Translations under genes and position numbers: made by a program
The notes under the pieces: generated by a model
Seen by the model: the letters and a program-made list of their open reading frames with translations, nothing else
Database searches by the model: none
What the model was told of the DNA's origin: nothing
Source: Alphaproteobacteria bacterium
Lineage (GTDB): Bacteria; Pseudomonadota; Alphaproteobacteria; Sphingomonadales; Sphingomonadaceae
Direction: 5' to 3'
Assembly: GCA_030431875.1 (NCBI GenBank)
Contig: JAUIIG010000008.1
Span: forward strand, 1-64,000
Length of the DNA stretch: 64,000 nucleotides
In this document: in pieces, positions 1 to 9,975 of the stretch
Layout: each line of letters begins with the position of its first letter
How positions within the stretch are numbered: position 1 is the stretch's first letter

Positions 1-543
1 CCCGTCGTCGCGGCGATAGACCATATTATGCCGCCCGGTTCCAGCATTTTTGAAGAACAGGGCATTGGTGTGCCGCAGGTCGAGCAGCATGACCGCGTCG
101 GAAACGCTGACTTCGGGCACGTCGATACGCGTCTCGGCAATGACCGGAGGGCTTTCGGTGACGATCTCTTCTTCGTTATCCGCCTCTTCGACAGCGAAGA
201 TCGTGTAGGCCGCTTCTTCTTCGGCCACGGCATGGGCGGCTTGTTCGTGGCGATCCTTGAGCCGGCGCTTGTAGCGGCGCAGCTGCTTCTCGATCTTGTC
301 GGCTGCCTGGTCGAAGGCCTGATGCGCATCGTGCGCCTGGCCGTGGCTCTTGAGGATGAGCCCGTGATTGACGTGGAGGACGATGTCGGCAGCGAAAGCG
401 TGAGCCGGCGCCTTGCCGAAGGTTACCGTGGAAGAAAGCGCGCGGCTGAAATGCTTGTCGACGATGTTCTCAAGTCGGTCCGCAGCATGTTCCTGCAGAG
501 CGGTTCCGGTATCGACCTGGTGACCAGACACGCGAATATCCAT
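1..543 (-). CDS. hpf: Ribosome hibernation promoting factor, long form (partial, 3' end off window)
   Basis: This gene runs off the left edge and is missing from the ORF track because its stop lies outside the window. Translating the minus strand from ATG at 543 gives 181 codons. The N-terminal ~105 residues resemble the S30AE/YfiA fold, starting MDIRVSGHQVDTGTALQEHA. An acidic linker follows, then the C-terminal dimerisation segment (SVSDAVMLLDLRHTNALFF) that defines long HPF. Long HPF is known to pair 70S ribosomes into inactive 100S dimers in stationary phase. An AGGAG lies about 8 nt upstream of the start. The gene points away from the origin like its neighbours dnaQ to PDRP. Confidence 0.9.
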   Translation of the reverse strand, partial: MDIRVSGHQVDTGTALQEHAADRLENIVDKHFSRALSSTVTFGKAPAHAFAADIVLHVNHGLILKSHGQAHDAHQAFDQAADKIEKQLRRYKRRLKDRHEQAAHAVAEEEAAYTIFAVEEADNEEEIVTESPPVIAETRIDVPEVSVSDAVMLLDLRHTNALFFKNAGTGRHNMVYRRDDG

Positions 544-599
544 GGGCGGTAACTCCTCTTGTTGTCCCTCGCTCCTTTACCCCATGTGGGGATAAACCC

Positions 600-1286
600 T
601 CACGAGGTCCAGAGTGGAGATTCCAACGTTTCGAGAAAGCTTTTGTGCCGCGCCAGTTCCTCTTCACTCGCTGCGTGCGGGCGTGGAGCGCGGTACTCGC
701 CAAGCCGGGGTTTGAACACGGCGCGGGCGACGGTGGTTTCCGCCGTATTATCAACTGCCAGCTGCAGGCCGATCTGCCGCCCGCCAGTCAATTCGACATA
801 GACCTGCGCCAGCAGCTCGGCATCGAGCAGGGCGCCGTGCAGGGTGCGGTGACTGCGATCGACGCCGTAACGGCTGCACAGGGCATCAAGCGAATGCTTC
901 GCCCCCGGATGCCGGCGACGCGCCAGGACGAGGGTGTCGATCATGCGATCCTCACCCACCGGCGCGAGTCCGCACTGTGCCAGTTCGTAATTGAGGAAGC
1001 CGAAGTCGAACTGCGCATTGTGCGCCACCAGCGGGTCTTCACCGATGAACTCCAGCAGGTCTTCCGCCAACTCCCCGAACAGCGGCTTGTCTGCCAGGAA
1101 GGACGCCGTCAGGCCGTGCACCCGTTCTGCTTCGGCGGGCATGTCCCGCTCGGGATTGAAGTATTGGTGGAAGGTGCGCCCGGTGGCAACGCGGTTTACC
1201 ATCTCGATGCAGCCGATTTCCACCAGCCGGTCACCCGTGTTGGGATCAAGCCCCGTGGTTTCGGTATCGAAGATGATCTCGCGCAT
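600..1286 (-). CDS. dnaQ: DNA polymerase III epsilon subunit (3'-5' proofreading exonuclease)
   Basis: The 228-aa protein has a DEDDh exonuclease signature: D7/E9 in FDTETTG, the ExoII motif HNAQFDFGF (D94), and ExoIII with H150 and D155 in HGALLDAEL. The length is close to the usual ~240 aa for DnaQ, and the C-terminal tail beyond residue 180 would be the segment that binds the polymerase alpha subunit. It proofreads replication in the Pol III core. It lies 3 bp downstream of coaE in a leftward run coaE-dnaQ, an order shared with other alphaproteobacterial origin regions. Confidence 0.95.
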   Translation of the reverse strand: MREIIFDTETTGLDPNTGDRLVEIGCIEMVNRVATGRTFHQYFNPERDMPAEAERVHGLTASFLADKPLFGELAEDLLEFIGEDPLVAHNAQFDFGFLNYELAQCGLAPVGEDRMIDTLVLARRRHPGAKHSLDALCSRYGVDRSHRTLHGALLDAELLAQVYVELTGGRQIGLQLAVDNTAETTVARAVFKPRLGEYRAPRPHAASEEELARHKSFLETLESPLWTS

Positions 1287-1289
1287 GAG

Positions 1290-1919
1290 TCAGTTATCGC
1301 GTGCGGCAGGCGGGTCGCGCAAGTCGTGTCGCAGCTTGTCCACCAGCGCGTGGACCTGGCTGGCAGTTTCGTCGAGCGTGCCACCGTTTTCGATCACGTA
1401 GTCGGCGCGGGCGCGCTTGGCGGCGTCGGGCAATTGCAGGTCGAGGATGTCGGTGAACTTCTCCTCGGTCATGCCGGGACGGGCGAGCACGCGGGTACGC
1501 TGGATATCGGCCGGGGCGGACACGACCACGATGGAATCGACCAGTCCAGCCAGATCCTTCTCGAACAGGAGCGGGATATCGAAGACCACCAAGGGTTCGC
1601 CAGCATTGGCTTCGAGGAACTTCTGGCGCGCCCGGGCCACCGCCGGGTGGACGATCATCTCCAGCCGCGCGAGGGCATCGTGATCGGCAAAGACCTTCGC
1701 GCCGAGCGCCTCTCGGATCACCCCGTTATCGTCGGTAGAGCCGGGGAAGGCGGACTCGATTTCGGGCACCAGTTCACCGCCCCGCCCCTGCATCCGGCGC
1801 ACTTCGGCGTCGGCGTCGAATACCGGCACCCCGGCGATCTCGAACATGGCGGCGATAGTGCTCTTGCCCATGCCGATCGAGCCGGTGAGGCCGATGATAT
1901 GCGGGCGCTGTTCGCTCAT
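1290..1919 (-). CDS. coaE: Dephospho-CoA kinase
   Basis: The 209-aa P-loop kinase begins with the Walker A stretch GLTGSIGMGKST at residues 10-21. It continues with CoaE-type segments such as VFDADAEVRRM and VFDIPLLFEK. It phosphorylates the ribose 3'-OH of dephospho-CoA, the last step of CoA synthesis, in the cytosol. The start codon overlaps the stop of aroE by 4 nt (ATGA), so translation is probably coupled. Length and motifs are normal for the family. Confidence 0.95.
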   Translation of the reverse strand: MSEQRPHIIGLTGSIGMGKSTIAAMFEIAGVPVFDADAEVRRMQGRGGELVPEIESAFPGSTDDNGVIREALGAKVFADHDALARLEMIVHPAVARARQKFLEANAGEPLVVFDIPLLFEKDLAGLVDSIVVVSAPADIQRTRVLARPGMTEEKFTDILDLQLPDAAKRARADYVIENGGTLDETASQVHALVDKLRHDLRDPPAARDN

Positions 1920-2773
1920 TGCGTCAGGATCCGGCGCAGTTCGGAATCGCCGTCGTCACGTGGCGGAGCCACGCCGTAGAACTTCTCGAAGGCGACTGCA
2001 GCCTGTCCGATCAGCATGGAAAGGCCATCGATGGTGCGCAGCCCCTTGGCGCGAGCCTCTTGCAACAGCGGCGTATCGAGTGGGGCGGTGACGATATCGT
2101 AGACCACGCTGCCCGGCGGCACATGGCTGAAATCAAGCGCCAGCGGTGACTGTCCTTCCATGCCGAGCGGGCTGGCGTTCACCACCAGGTCGAAGCAGCC
2201 CTCGCGGTCATCGAACTGAAAGTCCGTAGCCTCAGCAAAGTGATCGAGCGGAGCGACATGGTGTCCCTCGCCCGCGCCCAGCTCTTCCAGCAGGCCCTGC
2301 GCCTTGTCGGTGTTGCGCCCGGCGACCACCAGCGTCAGCCCTTGCTCCAGCAGGCCGACAATGATCGCCCGCGCCGCGCCGCCCGTACCGATGATCCGCG
2401 CCATGCGGAAATAGTGCTGCTTGGCGAGCTCGTCCTGCAAGGGTTCGAGGAAGCCGACAACGTCGGTGTTGTACCCGGTGAGTGAACCGTCCGCCTCGTG
2501 GACAATCGTGTTCACTGCGCCGACCTTCTCCGCCAGCGGATCGAGGCGCGCGAGGTGCGGCATGACTGCCTGCTTGTGCGGCATGGTAACATTGCAGCCG
2601 AGCCAGTCGGGATCGGCAGCGCGCCGTGTAAGATAAGCTTCGACCTCGTCAGCATGGACCAGGCAATGGCGGTACTCGGCATCAAGCCCCAGCTTCTCCA
2701 GCCAGTAGCCGTGAATCGCCGGCGATTTCGACTGGATGATGGGATCGCCGATGACTTCGGCATAGCGGGTCAT
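1916..2773 (-). CDS. aroE: Shikimate dehydrogenase (NADP+)
   Basis: I place the start at ATG 2773 ([11 protein letters not shown]), giving 285 aa. The longer track ORF from 2926 would run through the maf gene and adds sequence unlike the family. Shikimate-binding serines sit in [11 protein letters not shown] (S15, S17), the catalytic Lys in NVTMPHK (K67), the Asp in YNTD (D104), and the nucleotide-binding loop GTGGAA at 129-134. It reduces 3-dehydroshikimate in aromatic amino acid synthesis. It overlaps maf upstream and coaE downstream by ATGA junctions, so maf-aroE-coaE-dnaQ look like one operon. Confidence 0.95.
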   Translation of the reverse strand: MTRYAEVIGDPIIQSKSPAIHGYWLEKLGLDAEYRHCLVHADEVEAYLTRRAADPDWLGCNVTMPHKQAVMPHLARLDPLAEKVGAVNTIVHEADGSLTGYNTDVVGFLEPLQDELAKQHYFRMARIIGTGGAARAIIVGLLEQGLTLVVAGRNTDKAQGLLEELGAGEGHHVAPLDHFAEATDFQFDDREGCFDLVVNASPLGMEGQSPLALDFSHVPPGSVVYDIVTAPLDTPLLQEARAKGLRTIDGLSMLIGQAAVAFEKFYGVAPPRDDGDSELRRILTQ

Positions 2774-3345
2774 GCCGACAACTCGCCGAGGTCGCGCAGT
2801 GCGCCGAGCACCGGCAGCAGCGGCATGCCAAGTACGGTGAATTGGTCGCCTTCGATGCGGTCGAACAACTGCACGCCGCGTGCTTCTATCCGGAACACGC
2901 CAACGCAGTAGCCGACCTCCGGCCATTCGGCATCTAAGTAGCTTTCGATAAACTCGTCCGACAGCTGCCGCACGGAAAGCATGGCCATGGCCGGATGGCT
3001 CCAGACCACCTTGCCCTGTTTCGCGATGGCGGCTGCCGAGTGCAACTGCATCACCTTGCCCGAGAACTGGCGCAGGTGTTCGGCCGCCTCGTCGCGGTCG
3101 CGCGGCTTGTCGAATCGCTTGTTGCCAACCACCACGAGGGAGTCGCTGCCAAGGACGGGTTCGTCTGCAGTCACGGCGAGGGCCTTGGCTTCCGCCAGAG
3201 CCAGCGCGATTTGGTCAGGCCGGGCACCGGCCATCTCCGCTTCGATCGCGCGTTCGTCGAGATCGGCCGCACGCGCCTCGAATTGTACGCCGGCGGCTTT
3301 GAGCATGGCGCGGCGTGAAGCGGACTTGGAAGCAAGTATTATCAT
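2770..3345 (-). CDS. maf: Maf family nucleoside triphosphate pyrophosphatase
   Basis: The 191-aa protein opens with the family signature LASKSASRR (residues 4-12) and has SDSLVV near residue 67, the metal and phosphate-binding region of Maf/YceF/YhdE pyrophosphatases. These enzymes hydrolyse non-canonical or selected NTPs (dTTP/UTP or m7GTP, depending on subgroup); the subgroup cannot be settled by eye. It is followed by aroE with a 4-nt overlap and lies 10 bp after the PDRP stop. The position next to the replication origin is conserved in Caulobacter. Confidence 0.9.
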   Translation of the reverse strand: MIILASKSASRRAMLKAAGVQFEARAADLDERAIEAEMAGARPDQIALALAEAKALAVTADEPVLGSDSLVVVGNKRFDKPRDRDEAAEHLRQFSGKVMQLHSAAAIAKQGKVVWSHPAMAMLSVRQLSDEFIESYLDAEWPEVGYCVGVFRIEARGVQLFDRIEGDQFTVLGMPLLPVLGALRDLGELSA

Positions 3346-3355
3346 CGTTGCACAA

Positions 3356-4201
3356 TCATATCGGCTTCGTACCAGATTGTGGACCGTCGCCGCGTGACTC
3401 CCGTGCCTGGTAAAGGTTGATGATCGCTGCTGCCGATTCCTCGATAGAGCGGCGCGTCACATCGATCACGGGCCAGCCGTTGTCCGCAAACATGCGGCGG
3501 GCAAAGGCCACCTCCTTGGTCACGCGATCCTCGTCGACATAGGAGGTCTGCGTCGTTTCGTTCAGAGAGAGCAGTCGGTTGCGGCGGATCTGGATCAGGC
3601 GGGCAGGTGCGGTCGTCAGTCCGACGATCATCGGCCGCTTGAGCGAAAACAGCGAGGGCGGCGGCGGGCTCTCCACCACCAGCGGAATGTTCGCTACCTT
3701 GTAACCGCGATTGGCGAGGTAAATGGAGGTCGGCGTCTTCGAGGTACGTGACACTCCGGCAAGGACGATGTCCGCCTCTTCCCAGTCTTCCCAGCTGATC
3801 CCGTCATCGTGGGCAATGGTGAATTGGATGGCGTCGACGCGGGCAAAATAGGCCTCGTCCATGCGGTTCTTGCCGCCGGGCCGACCGTGGGCTTCCTGTC
3901 CCAGCTGTTCTTCGAGCGCGGCCACGATCGGGTCCATCACGGCAACATGCGGCAAACCCAGTTGGCGACAGCATTCCTCCAGCCGATCGCGCGCGGCTTC
4001 GTTGCTGAGAGTGTAGAGGACAAGTCCGGGATTGGCGCGAAAGTCGTCGACAATCCGCTCGAGGTGCTGGACGGAGCGCACCATGGGCCAGAAATGGCGC
4101 TGCACGTCGGCATCGCTGAACTGCGCCAGGGCTGCCTTGGCGAGCATTTCCAGCGTTTCGCCGGTGGAGTCAGACAGGAGGTGGAGGTGCAGCCGGGCCA
4201 T
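3356..4201 (-). CDS. Pyruvate, phosphate dikinase regulatory protein (bifunctional kinase/phosphorylase)
   Basis: The 281-aa protein belongs to the DUF299/PPSR-PDRP family: SDSTGET at residues 10-16, HDDG near 131, and the P-loop-like AGVSRTSKT at 148-156. Family members inactivate and reactivate pyruvate phosphate dikinase or PEP synthase by ADP-dependent phosphorylation and Pi-dependent dephosphorylation. The Caulobacter homologue is CC_0001, the first gene beside the chromosome origin. This copy likewise borders the candidate origin and diverges from hemE. Its ATG overlaps a DnaA-box-like TGTGGATAT. Whether it acts on PPDK or PpsA is not shown here. Confidence 0.92.
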   Translation of the reverse strand: MARLHLHLLSDSTGETLEMLAKAALAQFSDADVQRHFWPMVRSVQHLERIVDDFRANPGLVLYTLSNEAARDRLEECCRQLGLPHVAVMDPIVAALEEQLGQEAHGRPGGKNRMDEAYFARVDAIQFTIAHDDGISWEDWEEADIVLAGVSRTSKTPTSIYLANRGYKVANIPLVVESPPPPSLFSLKRPMIVGLTTAPARLIQIRRNRLLSLNETTQTSYVDEDRVTKEVAFARRMFADNGWPVIDVTRRSIEESAAAIINLYQARESRGDGPQSGTKPI

Positions 4202-4499
4202 GTGGATATGTCACGGCATAAACCACGGGAGCGATTGGCGGACAAGCTGTCGATGCAGTTAGCCCCGATTCCAAACCGGAGTCCCGAGCAGGGTTGTCAG
4301 CCCGCCAGCGCACTTGTCGACAGCTTGGGGATTGCGGGGAGAAGTAATGATGGACAGCCTGAATCCATGAGTCGGAAGGCACCCGGTGGGTGTTCATCGC
4401 CGGAGAAATCGGGCAAAGGCGCGCAATCCCCGCAATCCACAGGGCCAACAACGTCCTGAATCCTTATTAAATATATATTTTTATTGATTGGACTCCTCG
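4202..4499. other. Candidate chromosomal replication origin (oriC) between PDRP and hemE
   Basis: This gap separates two divergent blocks of genes that all point away from it. In Caulobacter and Rickettsia the origin lies between the same two genes. Visible elements are an AT-only run of about 20 nt inside the AT-rich tract at 4463-4489, DnaA-box-like TGTGGATAT (4201-4209) and CAATCCACA (4433-4441), and an 11-bp inverted repeat (4243-4253 with 4317-4327). There is also a 12-bp inverted repeat (4329-4340 with 4427-4438). GANTC methylation sites start at 4267, 4279, 4361, 4369, 4458 and 4491. The DnaA boxes are imperfect, so the call rests mainly on synteny, gene polarity and the AT-rich tract. 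Confidence 0.72.
4463..4489. promoter_or_regulatory. AT-rich unwinding element / CtrA-like half site upstream of hemE
   Basis: This tract is nearly pure A/T in an otherwise G+C-rich window. It contains TTAA at 4467-4470 followed after 7 nt by TTTT, which matches a CtrA box (TTAA-N7-TTAA) at six of eight positions. It could be the DNA unwinding element, the hemE promoter -10 region, or both, as these overlap in Caulobacter. Confidence 0.5.
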
Positions 4500-5516
4500 A
4501 TGCCCGGTCCTCTTCTCGAGAACATTACAGGTCAGCGGACGGTCAGGCGGCCCGTCTGGCTCATGCGCCAGGCAGGGCGGTACTTGCCAGAATATCGTGC
4601 CTTGCGGGCAGAGAAGGGCGGTTTCCTCGAGCTGGTCTATGATAGCGAGGCGGCAGCCGAGATTACCATGCAGCCGATCGACCGGTTCGGGTTCGACGGC
4701 GCGATCCTGTTCTCCGATATCCTGATCGTGCCGCACGCCCTGGGGCAGGACCTGTGGTTCGAAGCGGGTGAAGGTCCACGCCTTGCCCCGCCATTGGTCG
4801 ATGGCGCGTTGGCGGGACTGGAGAAGGCCTTCCACCACTTCGAGCCGATCTACCAGACCGTGCGACTGGTTCGTGAGCGCCTCTCGCCCGAGGTGACCAT
4901 GCTGGGTTTTGCCGGATCTCCCTGGACCGTGGCGACTTACATGGTGGCGGGACAAGGTTCGAAGGACCATGGTCTCGCGCGCAGCCTTGCGTGGCGCGAT
5001 CCGGAGGCTTTCGGCGCGCTGATCGGTGCCATCGAATCCGCTTCGATCGAGTACCTCCTGGGGCAGATCGATGCCGGTGCCGAAGCCGTGCAGCTGTTCG
5101 ACTCCTGGTCTGGCTCGCTCGGCCCCGCGCAGTTCGAGCGCTGGGTGATTGCCCCCAATGCCCGGATTACCGCCGCGATACACGAAGCGCGTCCCGGCGT
5201 GCCGGTTATCGGCTTCCCCAAGGGTGCCGGGGCCAAGCTTCCCGCCTATGCCCGTGAGACCGGAGTCGACGCGCTTGGTGTGGACGAGACGCAGGAACCG
5301 GAGTGGATCAACGCGCAGCTTGCCCCTGACATGCCTGTACAGGGCAATCTGGACCCGATGTTGCTGCTGGCCGGGGGGTCAGCCCTCGACGAGGGCGTCG
5401 ATCGCATCCTCGCGGCTTTTTCCGATCGTCCGCACGTCTTCAACCTGGGTCACGGGATCGACAAGGAAACGCCCATTGCCAATGTCGAACGCCTGCTCGC
5501 GCGTTTGCGCGGGTAG
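4500..5516 (+). CDS. hemE: Uroporphyrinogen decarboxylase
   Basis: I take ATG 4500 as the start (338 aa, MPGPLLENI). The track start at 4488 is a TTG inside the AT-rich tract. The N-terminal signature RPVWLMRQAGRYLPEYR is diagnostic, and the catalytic Asp lies in ILFSDIL. The enzyme removes four carboxylates from uroporphyrinogen III to give coproporphyrinogen III in heme synthesis. It is the first rightward gene from the candidate origin, followed by hemJ, another heme gene. No strong Shine-Dalgarno is visible, so the start is slightly uncertain. Confidence 0.95.
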   Translation: MPGPLLENITGQRTVRRPVWLMRQAGRYLPEYRALRAEKGGFLELVYDSEAAAEITMQPIDRFGFDGAILFSDILIVPHALGQDLWFEAGEGPRLAPPLVDGALAGLEKAFHHFEPIYQTVRLVRERLSPEVTMLGFAGSPWTVATYMVAGQGSKDHGLARSLAWRDPEAFGALIGAIESASIEYLLGQIDAGAEAVQLFDSWSGSLGPAQFERWVIAPNARITAAIHEARPGVPVIGFPKGAGAKLPAYARETGVDALGVDETQEPEWINAQLAPDMPVQGNLDPMLLLAGGSALDEGVDRILAAFSDRPHVFNLGHGIDKETPIANVERLLARLRG

Positions 5517-5586
5517 CAGCCTTCACGCCGGGGATGACTTTGCGCCTCCCGGTCCCTAGATACGCGCCATGCAGGAAGTGCTCGCC

Positions 5587-6012
5587 ATGACTTATCTCTG
5601 GCTGAAAGCCGGCCACATCATTTTCGTGATCTTCTGGATGGCTGGCCTGTTCATGCTGCCGCGGCTGTTCGTCTACCACCAGGAAGCGCCCGAGGGCTCC
5701 GAAGAAGCGAAGCGTTACGAGGATCGCGAGCAGAAGCTGCTCAAGATCATCTTGCTGCCCTCGATCATCGTGGTCTGGGTACTCGGACTCGCGCTGGCGC
5801 AGACCCTGAACCTCTGGGCCAGTGGTTGGCTGCACGCCAAGATGCTGCTGGTGCTCTTGTTGTCAGGCTATCACGGCTGGATGGCGAGCTATGCCAAGAA
5901 GCTGGCGCGCGGCGAACGACCGCTGACTGGCAAGCAGCTGCGGATGATCAACGAGATTCCCGGCGTGACCGTGGCGCTGATCGTGATCCTTGTGGTCGTC
6001 AGGCCGTTCTGA
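5587..6012 (+). CDS. hemJ: Protoporphyrinogen IX oxidase, HemJ type
   Basis: The 141-aa membrane protein has about four hydrophobic helices. It contains the HemJ-type opening MTYLWLKAGHIIFVIFWMAG followed by MLPRLFVYH, which holds conserved His and Arg residues. HemJ oxidises protoporphyrinogen IX to protoporphyrin IX in the inner membrane and replaces HemG/HemY in many alphaproteobacteria. I prefer ATG 5587, preceded by AGGAAG, over ATG 5569, which has no ribosome site. It sits 70 bp after hemE and probably shares its transcript. Confidence 0.88.
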   Translation: MTYLWLKAGHIIFVIFWMAGLFMLPRLFVYHQEAPEGSEEAKRYEDREQKLLKIILLPSIIVVWVLGLALAQTLNLWASGWLHAKMLLVLLLSGYHGWMASYAKKLARGERPLTGKQLRMINEIPGVTVALIVILVVVRPF

Positions 6013-6195
6013 TTACCCGCCGGACCAAGGCGCGCGGCTGCATTTGCGAATTGACCAGCCGCGGGGAAACCCATATCTGCTGACCTGTTCCGGCTAATGG
6101 TCGCCAATTCACGTGCGACCGGGTCTGCTTTCTCCAAGCCCACATGGCCCGCCGGCCTCCCTGGCTTCTGGCCAACCATCTGGAATTATTGAACA

Positions 6196-7452
<1,257 letters not shown>

Positions 7453-7467
7453 GGCCGGGAAGGGGTT

Positions 7468-7905
7468 GTGCAGGAGCAGACCGGCAACCTCGCCCACCTG
7501 GCCACCATTACTTCGCGGCCCGAGGCGTTGGTAATCGCCAGCGCGCTCGAGCACGAAGGGATCCCGGTGTGGATCGACGGTCTATGGCATGCATCGGTCG
7601 ATCCGATCTCGGTGGCTCTAGGCGGATTCCGGCTCCGGGTGCCGATTTCGGAATGGGGCACTGCCAGCAAGCTTATCGCCGAACTCGGCCTGCCGGATTC
7701 AGACCTTGCCTGTGATGGCCAGCGACATGCCGTGATGAAGCTGCTGCTGGTTTGGATCGGCTACTGGTATTTCTGGTGCATCCCGGGTGCCATCATGGGT
7801 GCACTTCCTGCCAGTCTTCTCGCCCTGGTGCCGATTAACGCTTTCACCGCCATGCCGGTCGATCCGCGAGGGCGTGCCGACTGGTACCTGGCGCAGGAGG
7901 ACTAG
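7468..7905 (+). CDS. DUF2007-like membrane-anchored protein
   Basis: The 145-aa protein starts at GTG 7468 after a GGAAGGGG ribosome site. Residues ~10-70 have the pattern seen in DUF2007 (a putative signal-transducing domain), with TITSRPEALVIASALEHEGI. The C-terminal part has hydrophobic stretches (LLLVWIGYWYFW and ALPASLLALVPI, about 92-128) that should insert in the membrane. The function is unknown. It lies 15 bp after rho and may be cotranscribed with it. Its stop overlaps the convergent NTF2-like gene by 4 nt. Confidence 0.7.
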   Translation: MQEQTGNLAHLATITSRPEALVIASALEHEGIPVWIDGLWHASVDPISVALGGFRLRVPISEWGTASKLIAELGLPDSDLACDGQRHAVMKLLLVWIGYWYFWCIPGAIMGALPASLLALVPINAFTAMPVDPRGRADWYLAQED

Positions 7906-8327
7906 TCTTCCTTGCCCGCTTCCAGCTGCGCCAGCATTTTTGCCCGCACTGCCTCGATGGCCTTGAGTGGACGAACCATCACCTTGAAATCCTTTATCAT
8001 TCCCTCTGCATTGAAGGCGATGAGGTCTACCCCGTTGACGTATACACCATCGATTTCGGCAACGAATTCCAGAACGGCATTTTCGCCATCGATGATCTTG
8101 CGGACATAGTGGAAGCCATGCTGTGAGAAGAGCATCAGCGCGGCCCCCAGGTATTGCATCACCAGCGGCTTGCCGTGTTGCGACGTGTGCATGACCGGTG
8201 AGTGGAAGACAGCGTCTTCGGCGATGAGCTCTGCCAGGGCACCAGGCTCCATGCGGCTCTCGGCCACTTCGTGCAGCACGGCGACGGTTTCGGCGGGGCT
8301 ACCCATCAGCAGGGCTCTCTTCTGCAA
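7902..8327 (-). CDS. SnoaL/NTF2-like domain protein
   Basis: The 141-aa protein has the alternating pattern of a small alpha+beta NTF2-like fold: EDAVFHSPVM, then AVLEFVAEIDGVYVNGVDLIAFNAEGMIKDFKVMVRP. Such proteins bind or isomerise small hydrophobic molecules, but substrate cannot be inferred. An internal ATG at residue 8 (MGSPAET) is an alternative start. It is the only minus-strand gene between hemE and parB, so it interrupts an otherwise co-oriented origin-proximal block. Confidence 0.75.
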   Translation of the reverse strand: MQKRALLMGSPAETVAVLHEVAESRMEPGALAELIAEDAVFHSPVMHTSQHGKPLVMQYLGAALMLFSQHGFHYVRKIIDGENAVLEFVAEIDGVYVNGVDLIAFNAEGMIKDFKVMVRPLKAIEAVRAKMLAQLEAGKED

Positions 8328-8399
8328 ACATGGTTTGTAATTGCTACTGTATCACACATATAAGACGCTTGTAGCCACGAAGAGTGAAAGGTCCGCGCA

Positions 8400-8666
8400 A
8401 TGAAGGTCAATATCGAGATCGACTGTTCGCCCGAAGAGGCGCGTCGTTTCATGGGGCTGCCCGATGTCGAGCAGGCCAACGCGGTCTATGTCGATACCAT
8501 TGCCAAGGCCATGAAGGGCGTCACCAACACCGACCAGTTGGAGCAATATGCCAAGCAACTTGCGCCGATGGGGCAGGTGGGGCTGAAGATGTTCCAGAGC
8601 TTCGTAGAGGGGGCCCAGCGCAACGCCGCGGCTGCTTCTCGCGTCGATGAGGATGACGAAGACTAA
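8400..8666 (+). CDS. Small conserved protein upstream of mnmE (DUF6489-like)
   Basis: The 88-aa soluble protein (MKVNIEIDCSPEEARRFMGL) has a short beta strand, helical middle and acidic tail (RVDEDDED). It resembles a small family found just upstream of trmE/mnmE in sphingomonads, which I recall as DUF6489; that name needs a search. The function is unknown. It starts 72 bp after the divergent NTF2-like gene and ends 34 bp before mnmE, so it probably heads the mnmE-mnmG-rsmG-parA-parB transcript. Confidence 0.72.
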   Translation: MKVNIEIDCSPEEARRFMGLPDVEQANAVYVDTIAKAMKGVTNTDQLEQYAKQLAPMGQVGLKMFQSFVEGAQRNAAAASRVDEDDED

Positions 8667-8700
8667 CCAGAGGGCTTGGGACGCAGGCTGGGGACTGGTC

Positions 8701-9975
8701 ATGGACACCATCTTTGCGCTTTCGAGCGGGCAGCCGCCTGCGGGGATCGGTGTCATCCGCGTGACGGGGCCGCAGGCGTTTGCTGCCGTCGAAGCGATTG
8801 CAGGTAAGTTGCCGCAGCCACGCAAGGCCATGCGGGCGCTGTTTTCCAGTGTTTCACGTGAAACACTGGACGACGGACTGGTCATCACCTTTCCCGGACC
8901 GAACTCGGTAACGGGGGAGGACCTCGCCGAATTCCACTGCCATGGCGGTCGTGCAGTCATCGCCGCAGTCGAACGGGCGCTCGGCGAGGTCGAGGGCTGC
9001 CGCCGTGCCGAACCGGGTGAATTCACGCGCCGCGCCTTTGCCAATGGCAAGATCGACCTTTCCGAGGCTGAGGGTCTGGCAGACCTGCTATCCGCAGAGA
9101 CAGAGATTCAGCGCCGCAGCGCAATGGCAATGGCGGGAGGAGCGCTGTCGCGGCAGGTTGAAGACTGGCGGCTCGAGCTCCTGCGGCTTTCGGCCCAGGT
9201 CGAGGCTGTTCTCGACTTCGATGACGAGGACGATGTGGCGGCCTTGCCAGCTGCTTTCGGGGAGGCGCTTGCTGCGCTGGGGGATGAATTGGACCAGGCG
9301 CTCTCCGCACCACAGGCGGAGACACTGCGTGAAGGATTCCGTGTGGCACTGGCCGGGCCACCCAATGCGGGCAAGTCCACCTTGTTCAATGCGTTGGTCG
9401 AGAGCGAAGCGGCGATTACCGCCGAGATCGCCGGCACGACTCGAGACGTGCTGACGCAGTCGATCGCACTCGGCGGAGTTCCCTTTACCTTTGTGGATAT
9501 GGCCGGTCTCCGAGACGACAGTTCGGATACCATCGAGACCATTGGTATCGATCGGGCGCGCGGTGAGATCGCCCGTGCCGATCTTGTCCTGTGGTTGGGT
9601 CCGGAGGGCGAGGGCCCGCAAGGTGCGTGGGAGATCGATGCACAGGCCGACCTCTCCGGCCATCTCCGCAAGCAGTCTCCACGACAGCGGCTATCTGCCG
9701 TGACAGGCGAGGGGATGGCGGAACTGCGCCAAGCGCTGATTACCGAGGCGCGACTGGCCATGCCGAAACCGGGGCAGGCTGCGCTCAATGCTCGCCAGAG
9801 GGCCCGCCTCGAGGAGGCTTCCGCCGCGCTTGCCTCTGCCGAAAGCGAGCAGGACCCCCTGCTTGTGGCTGAGAACCTGCGCCGCGTACGCCAGGCTTTC
9901 GATGCCTTGGTGGGCCGGACGTCGACGGAGGATGTCCTCGACACGCTGTTTGGACGCTTTTGCATCGGCAAATAG
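8701..9975 (+). CDS. mnmE: tRNA uridine-5-carboxymethylaminomethyl modification GTPase MnmE
   Basis: Starting at ATG 8701 (MDTIFALSSGQPPAGIGVIR) gives 424 aa; the track start at 8647 lies inside the previous gene. The protein has the folate-binding N domain, a helical domain split by a G domain with P-loop GPPNAGKST at 219-227, and the hallmark C-terminal CIGK. With MnmG it makes the cmnm5 modification at U34 of certain tRNAs. Residues 49-56 (SSVSRETL) are encoded by a perfect parS site, so this stretch serves both protein and segregation functions. Confidence 0.96.
   Translation: MDTIFALSSGQPPAGIGVIRVTGPQAFAAVEAIAGKLPQPRKAMRALFSSVSRETLDDGLVITFPGPNSVTGEDLAEFHCHGGRAVIAAVERALGEVEGCRRAEPGEFTRRAFANGKIDLSEAEGLADLLSAETEIQRRSAMAMAGGALSRQVEDWRLELLRLSAQVEAVLDFDDEDDVAALPAAFGEALAALGDELDQALSAPQAETLREGFRVALAGPPNAGKSTLFNALVESEAAITAEIAGTTRDVLTQSIALGGVPFTFVDMAGLRDDSSDTIETIGIDRARGEIARADLVLWLGPEGEGPQGAWEIDAQADLSGHLRKQSPRQRLSAVTGEGMAELRQALITEARLAMPKPGQAALNARQRARLEEASAALASAESEQDPLLVAENLRRVRQAFDALVGRTSTEDVLDTLFGRFCIGK
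8845..8870. promoter_or_regulatory. parS: parS site 1 (inside mnmE)
   Basis: TGTTTCACGTGAAACA at 8850-8865 is the canonical chromosomal parS core, here in a 26-bp perfect palindrome. ParB-CTP clamps load at such sites. parB lies about 4.4 kb downstream. Confidence 0.95.

Noticed and set aside
1916-2926. 336-aa version of AroE starting at 2926
   Set aside because: The extra N-terminus overlaps the maf gene and is Arg-rich noise; ATG 2773 gives the family-standard start with an ATGA junction.
4488-4490. TTG as start of hemE
   Set aside because: It lies in the AT-rich tract with no ribosome site; the ATG four codons later gives a normal HemE N-terminus.
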